Shown: positions 60,131-64,000 of the stretch, one piece after another | How the letters are laid out: each line of letters starts with the position of its first letter | Numbering within the stretch: position 1 is the stretch's first letter | From: Diaphorobacter limosus | GTDB taxonomy: Bacteria > Pseudomonadota > Gammaproteobacteria > Burkholderiales > Burkholderiaceae_C | DNA: 64,000 nt | Reading direction: 5' to 3' | NCBI RefSeq assembly: GCF_033100095.1 | Contig: NZ_CP136921.1 | Location: 2,574,501 to 2,638,500 of the forward strand | The notes under the pieces: model-generated | What the model saw: only the letters and a program-made list of their open reading frames with translations | Told to the model about the DNA's origin: nothing | Databases searched by the model: none | Position numbers and translations under genes: made by a program

Positions 60131-61969
60131 TCAGCCGGCAAAGTCCAGCTGCACGCGGCAGCCCTGCCCCGGCGCGCTGTCTATATGCAGCGTGGCGCCC
60201 AGCTGCTGGGCCTGTTCGCGCAGGCCGACGAGTCCGAAATGGCCATCCGGTATAGCGCCGGGGTCAAAGCCGCAGCCATCGTCGCGCAGCACCAGCCGCC
60301 AGGGCGCGGGGGCGTCGCCACCGGCATCGGGCGCATCCAGGGGCGCCAGCGACAAGCTCACCTGATGCGCCCCGGCATGGCGCTCCACATTGCGCAGCGC
60401 CTCGCGCGCCATGGCCAGCACCATGGCGGCGCGCTCGTCCACCAGGTCGGCGGCGGCGGCATCGATATGCGCCTCCACCTGCGCTGCGCTGCGCTCGGCA
60501 AAGCGCTGCAACAAGGCCTGCAGTTCGGGCCCCAGGCCGTTGTCGTGCACGCCGGCGTCGCGCATCTGGCCTATGGCCGCGCGCGCCTCCGCCAGGCCGC
60601 TGGCGGCCAGGGTTTCGGTGTCCGCCAGCTCGGCATCCAGCTGTTCGCGGCTCCAGCTTGGGCCCAGCTTGCGCATCAGGCGGATCTGCGTCAGCAGCGC
60701 CATCAGCGAATGCGCCAGCGTGTCATGCAGGCCGCGCGCCAGGCGCAGGCGCTCGCGCGTCACGGCCGCATGGCGCGCATCCTGCGCCAGCCGCTCGATG
60801 CGCGCGGTGCGCGCCGCCACGCGCGCGTCCAGATCGGCGTTGAGCCGGGTCAGCGCGGCCTTCTCGTCCTGCCAATGGCCAATCAGCTGGGCCAGCGTCA
60901 CGCCGATGACGTGCACCTCATCGCGCCCGGTGGGGATGTCCACGGCCTGGCGCCGGCCCTGGCCTACCTGCTGCGCCTGGCGCGCCAGCGCGTCCAGCCG
61001 GCGCAGCAGCCAGCGCGCCACCACCACGGCCGCCAGCGCCGCCAGCAGGCCCACGACCAGCACGCCCATCAGCACCGCCCGGTGCGTCTGCCGTGCCGGC
61101 GCCAGCGCCTGCGCGGCCGCCTCGCGCACCCACAGCTGCCAGACGGCCTCGGGGCTGGCCTGCCCTGCCCCGGCATCGGCCGCAGGCGCCGCGCTGGCAT
61201 GGCCCAGCAGATAGCGGCCGGCGGCGCTCAGGTCACCGCCCGGGGGCAGCGCGCGCGCCGATGCTGGCCCGGCCAGCACCTGGCCACCAGGGCCGGTCAG
61301 CAGCAGCTCCACCGGCGTGCCATCACCGATGGCGCGCAGCTGCGCATCCAGCTCGGCCTGCAGCCACAGCCAGGGCAACTGCGCCAGCAGCACGCCCGGG
61401 GCGGCGCCCTCGCGCGCCATCATGGGCACGGCCAGCACCAGCGTGTCCAGCGCCCCTTGTGCATGGCTGCGGTGCAGCACCACCACCGGCGCCAGGCGCG
61501 CGCGTGCCAGCCAAGCCTGGCCCGGCAGCAGGTCGGCGTCCTGCAACGCGGCCGTGGCCGCCAGCCAGCGGCCCTGGCCGTCGATGGCGCCCAGCCAACC
61601 CAGCTCGGGCTGCTGGATCTGCAGCGCGGCCAGCCGCGCCTGCCAGTCGGCACCACGCTCGGGCTGCAGCGGCCATTGCGCGGCCGTGGCGCGCATGGCC
61701 GCCAGGCGCAGCTGCAGCTGAGTCAGCAGCGCATCGGCGGCCTGGTTGGCGGTCTGCTGCAGGCGCACCCTGGCGGCGGCTGCCACCTGGCGCTCGGCCT
61801 CGCTGGCAGCCCATTCGGCGGCCAGCAGCGCACCCACGACCACCAACGAGAACATGGCCCAGCCCAGCGCCGCGGCAAAGTGGCGCCACGGGTTCAGGCG
61901 CCGCCACCAGGGCTCGCGCGGCGGCGGCACGCCATCGGGGTCGGTGGGCTGGATTAAGCTGCGGCGCAT
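60131..61969 (-). CDS. sensor histidine kinase, NarX/DesK (HisKA_3) type
   Basis: A 612-residue inner-membrane kinase. TM1 is at about 30-51, a 245-residue extracytoplasmic sensor follows, and TM2 is at about 298-320. Then comes a HAMP-like linker and the H-box RLARGLHDTLAHSLMALLTQ (His415). The C-terminal ATPase has GCGFDP and GHFGLVGLREQAQQLGATLH. The signal is unknown. The start ATG at 61969 replaces a TTG three codons earlier. The likely partner is the divergent regulator gene 64 bases away. Confidence 0.9.
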   Translation of the reverse strand: MRRSLIQPTDPDGVPPPREPWWRRLNPWRHFAAALGWAMFSLVVVGALLAAEWAASEAERQVAAAARVRLQQTANQAADALLTQLQLRLAAMRATAAQWPLQPERGADWQARLAALQIQQPELGWLGAIDGQGRWLAATAALQDADLLPGQAWLARARLAPVVVLHRSHAQGALDTLVLAVPMMAREGAAPGVLLAQLPWLWLQAELDAQLRAIGDGTPVELLLTGPGGQVLAGPASARALPPGGDLSAAGRYLLGHASAAPAADAGAGQASPEAVWQLWVREAAAQALAPARQTHRAVLMGVLVVGLLAALAAVVVARWLLRRLDALARQAQQVGQGRRQAVDIPTGRDEVHVIGVTLAQLIGHWQDEKAALTRLNADLDARVAARTARIERLAQDARHAAVTRERLRLARGLHDTLAHSLMALLTQIRLMRKLGPSWSREQLDAELADTETLAASGLAEARAAIGQMRDAGVHDNGLGPELQALLQRFAERSAAQVEAHIDAAAADLVDERAAMVLAMAREALRNVERHAGAHQVSLSLAPLDAPDAGGDAPAPWRLVLRDDGCGFDPGAIPDGHFGLVGLREQAQQLGATLHIDSAPGQGCRVQLDFAG

Positions 61970-62032
61970 GCGAGACAAGGTCTATCCGATCGAGGCATTG
62001 TGCGGCAGCCACGCCGCCAGGAGGCAATGGCC

Positions 62033-62734
62033 ATGAACCCAGACACCGATACCCCGCTGCGCCTGCTGGTGGTCGATGACCAGCCCATCATCCGCCGCGG
62101 CCTGGCGCTGATGCTGGGCGCCGAGCCGGGCATCCGCGTGGTGGGCCAGGCCGCCGACGGCCAGGAGGCGCTGGACCTGGCCCTGGCACTGCACCCCGAC
62201 GTGGTGCTGATGGACCTGCAGATGCCGCACATGGGCGGCGTGGCCGCCACGCGCCAGATCACCCAGGCGCTGGCGCAGACGCGGGTGGTGGTGCTGACCA
62301 CCTTTGACGACGACGAGCGCGTGTTCGAGGCCGTGCTGGCCGGCGCCCAGGCCTATCTGCTCAAGGACGCGACCGAGGCCGAGCTGCTGGAGACCGTGCG
62401 CGCCGTGCACCGCGGCGAATCGCGCCTGTCGCCCACCGTGGCGCGCAAGGTGCTGAACCAGTTCCGCGCCCTGGCGCAGGCCGTGGCCGCGCCGCCCGGG
62501 CCGGCGCCGGACAAGCCCGCGCCACCGACCGCTGACCTGGCACAGGAGCCGCTGACGGACAAGGAAGAGCGCGTCTTGACGCTGCTCGCCGAGGGCCTGC
62601 CCAACCGCGAGATTGCGGCGCAGATGTTCCTGGCCGAGGGCACCATCAAGAACTACGTCAGCCGCATCATGGAGAAGCTGCATGCGCGCAACCGCACCGA
62701 GCTGGCCGTGCTGGCGGCCGGTCGGCACGAGTGA
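62033..62734 (+). CDS. NarL/FixJ-family response regulator
   Basis: A 233-residue regulator. The receiver domain has the acidic pocket VVDDQ, the phospho-Asp in DVVLMDLQMPHMGG, and the Thr/Lys positions VVLTTFDDDE and AYLLKDATE. A Pro/Ala-rich linker leads to the LuxR-type helix-turn-helix (LTDKEERVLTLLAEGLPNRE, AEGTIKNYVSRIMEKLHA). AGGAGG sits 8 bases before the ATG at 62033, which is better than for the ATG at 62027. It is divergent from its likely kinase. Confidence 0.92.
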   Translation: MNPDTDTPLRLLVVDDQPIIRRGLALMLGAEPGIRVVGQAADGQEALDLALALHPDVVLMDLQMPHMGGVAATRQITQALAQTRVVVLTTFDDDERVFEAVLAGAQAYLLKDATEAELLETVRAVHRGESRLSPTVARKVLNQFRALAQAVAAPPGPAPDKPAPPTADLAQEPLTDKEERVLTLLAEGLPNREIAAQMFLAEGTIKNYVSRIMEKLHARNRTELAVLAAGRHE

Positions 62735-62738
62735 GCCT

Positions 62739-63077
62739 TTATTTCTTGGCCTTCGCCTTGCCCTTCTCCGAGGCCATGCTGCTCTGCATCACATGGTCGT
62801 AGGCCGACTTGCTCAGGTTGAGCTTGCAGAACTCGTCGAGCTCGGGCTGTATGGTCTCCGTGCCCTCGATGTCCAGGATCGCGTCGCGCTTGCCCTTGGC
62901 GCCATGGCCGACGGCGTAGTAGATGAACTTGGGCTTGATCGTCTCATCCAGTGCCAGATAGTCCTGGCAAGTGGTCTTGACGACGGGCTGGGCCGCCGCC
63001 GGGGCCGCGGCATGGGCCATGGACATGCCGGCGCCGAACACCAGGGCCAGGGCGGACAGGGTGGGAATGACTTTCAT
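62739..63077 (-). CDS. HdeA/HdeB-family periplasmic protein
   Basis: A 112-residue exported protein. The signal peptide is MKVIPTLSALALVFGAGMSM, cleaved after AHA. The mature part has the two cysteines of HdeA (TTCQDYLALDE and LDEFCKLN), which form its disulphide, and the family segment KPKFIYYAVGHGAKGK. HdeA is an acid-activated chaperone that dissociates at low pH and holds periplasmic proteins. The sequence ends in a Lys-rich tail. GGAG precedes the ATG. Confidence 0.85.
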   Translation of the reverse strand: MKVIPTLSALALVFGAGMSMAHAAAPAAAQPVVKTTCQDYLALDETIKPKFIYYAVGHGAKGKRDAILDIEGTETIQPELDEFCKLNLSKSAYDHVMQSSMASEKGKAKAKK

Positions 63078-63149
63078 CGCGAACTCCTTGATGCATGAAA
63101 ACAGCGGGGCCTGCACAGCGACCTAGCGCCCCCGCGATGCGCTAAATAG

Positions 63150-63707
63150 TCAAGCCTGGGCGCCGGCCAGTCCATGGCTTTGCACCTCGGTGCCGCCGGC
63201 CTCGGCCAGCAGTTGCTGCACGCGCGGCGCCTCGTCCTCGGTGCAATGCACGGACACCAGGAAGGCGTCGGCCTTCAGGGCCTCCTCGTAGCGCACCACC
63301 GAGTTCCTGGGTATGCCCAGGCCGGTGAGCGCGCCCACCAGGGCCGAGGCGCCGCCGGCCAGCACCGCGCCCTCGATGCCGCCAACCAGCATCGAGGCCA
63401 GCGGCCCCAGCACCACCAGCGACCCGACCACGGGAACGAAGAAAAAGCCCGAGCCCACCAGCAGCCCCGCCAGGCCGCCCCAGAAGGCGCCGTACCTGCC
63501 GAAGTACCAGGCGCGCTCGCCGACGTTGACAAAGCCGGCGGCCTGCTCCTCGCTGTGGTAGTTCTTGCCGATGATGGAGATGGCCGGCAGCGCGATGCCG
63601 GCAGCGGCCAGCTGGCGCACGGCGGCGTCGGCGCCCTCGTGCATGCCGAACAGCCCGAGCACGATCTGGTTGCCCAGGGCCTTGGTGTCAGTGTTGGATG
63701 AAGTCAT
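63150..63707 (-). CDS. glycine-rich general-stress-type membrane protein
   Basis: A 185-residue protein. An N-terminal soluble domain of the type that begins with IVLGLFGMHEGADAAVRQLA is followed by a hydrophobic, glycine-rich middle (FWGGLAGLLVGSGFFFVPVV, then ASALVGALTGLGIP), giving two or three membrane segments. A short C-terminal domain follows (DAFLVSVHCTEDEAPRVQQL). This plan is seen in low-temperature or general stress proteins of unknown mechanism. The start MTSSNTD was chosen by the preceding GGAGACCGTC. It lies just upstream of the HdeA-like gene on the same strand. Confidence 0.75.
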   Translation of the reverse strand: MTSSNTDTKALGNQIVLGLFGMHEGADAAVRQLAAAGIALPAISIIGKNYHSEEQAAGFVNVGERAWYFGRYGAFWGGLAGLLVGSGFFFVPVVGSLVVLGPLASMLVGGIEGAVLAGGASALVGALTGLGIPRNSVVRYEEALKADAFLVSVHCTEDEAPRVQQLLAEAGGTEVQSHGLAGAQA

Positions 63708-63734
63708 GACGGTCTCCGGTCGCTGTGGATGCAA

Positions 63735-64000
63735 TCACTGCATGAACCAGCCATGGCTCACCACCAGCGACTGGCCGGTGAGCGCATTGCTGGGGAAGGC
63801 GGCAAAGGTCAGGGCCACCTGGGCCACGTCGTCCACGGTGGTGAATTCGCCATCCACGGTGTCCTTGAGCATCACGGTCTTGACCACCGCGTCCTCGCTG
63901 ATGCCCAGCTCCTGCGCCTGCTCGGGGATCTGTTTTTCAACCAGCGGCGTGCGCACAAAGCCCGGGCAGATCACGTTGCTGCGGATGTTGTGCGTCGCGC
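63735..64000 (-). CDS. 3-hydroxybutyrate dehydrogenase, C-terminal part (5' end outside window)
   Basis: The last 87 residues of a short-chain dehydrogenase, open to the window edge. [20 protein letters not shown], then [20 protein letters not shown] and [13 protein letters not shown], matches 3-hydroxybutyrate dehydrogenase of the BdhA type. That enzyme interconverts 3-hydroxybutyrate and acetoacetate. With acetoacetate-CoA ligase in this window it would complete the use of released polyhydroxybutyrate monomers. It is upstream of the stress-protein genes on the same strand, 27 bases apart. Confidence 0.88.
   Translation of the reverse strand, partial: ATHNIRSNVICPGFVRTPLVEKQIPEQAQELGISEDAVVKTVMLKDTVDGEFTTVDDVAQVALTFAAFPSNALTGQSLVVSHGWFMQ

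Overview
The window is high-GC bacterial DNA that is almost fully coding. I read it as a betaproteobacterial chromosome of the family Comamonadaceae (Acidovorax, Alicycliphilus or Comamonas type). The reasons are two Bug-family solute receptors with LysR regulators, a GTP-type PEP carboxykinase, a UbiM-like hydroxylase, an exosortase H system, a homocysteine methyltransferase module carried as a separate gene, and several families of short palindromic repeats between genes. I saw no tRNA, rRNA, CRISPR array, insertion sequence or prophage.

Region 1 (1-12.8 kb) is mostly metabolic and on the plus strand: the end of an acyl-CoA dehydrogenase, a LysR regulator overlapping a stand-alone MetH N-terminal module, an MgtA-type P-type ATPase, an AidB-like acyl-CoA dehydrogenase, threonine ammonia-lyase, a 52-residue membrane peptide, pckG, a two-helix membrane protein, a metallophosphoesterase and a UspA protein. 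Region 2 (12.8-18.5 kb) is mainly on the minus strand: a TetR regulator, an alpha/beta hydrolase that lacks its nucleophile serine, minCDE, a PssA-type transferase and an enoyl-CoA hydratase. A flavin reductase on the plus strand interrupts it.

Region 3 (18.6-30.7 kb) is carboxylic acid uptake and catabolism. It holds a Bug receptor with two acyl-CoA dehydrogenases and a hydratase under a divergent LysR, then acetoacetate-CoA ligase, the UbiM-like hydroxylase, an amidohydrolase with a second Bug receptor and LysR, and an NCS2 permease. Region 4 (30.7-45.8 kb) starts with a solitary 1,422-residue type IIG restriction-modification protein. It continues with a zinc-ribbon protein, acetyl-CoA hydrolase/CoA-transferase, a thioesterase, cobalamin adenosyltransferase, an FAD oxidase followed by a small fragment of a paralogue, a BON protein with a damaged 5' end, an MFS/AraC pair and a CsgG-like lipoprotein.

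Region 5 (45.8-60.1 kb) is the chromosome-partitioning locus mnmG-rsmG-lysE-parA ... parB, with five parS-like sites. An exosortase H module lies between parA and parB: a 1,165-residue DUF11 protein with a C-terminal IPTLSEWG signal, a small hydrolase, the exosortase and its membrane partner. One perfect parS forms the stem of the terminator behind a glutathione transferase gene. Region 6 (60.1-64 kb) has a divergent histidine kinase/response regulator pair, an HdeA-like periplasmic protein, a glycine-rich stress-type membrane protein and the end of a 3-hydroxybutyrate dehydrogenase.

The most distinctive signals are the exosortase module inside the par locus, the parS-terminator, the repeat family that repeatedly sits on stop codons, two long near-palindromic elements, and a shared AGGGTTAACCCT palindrome at two loci.
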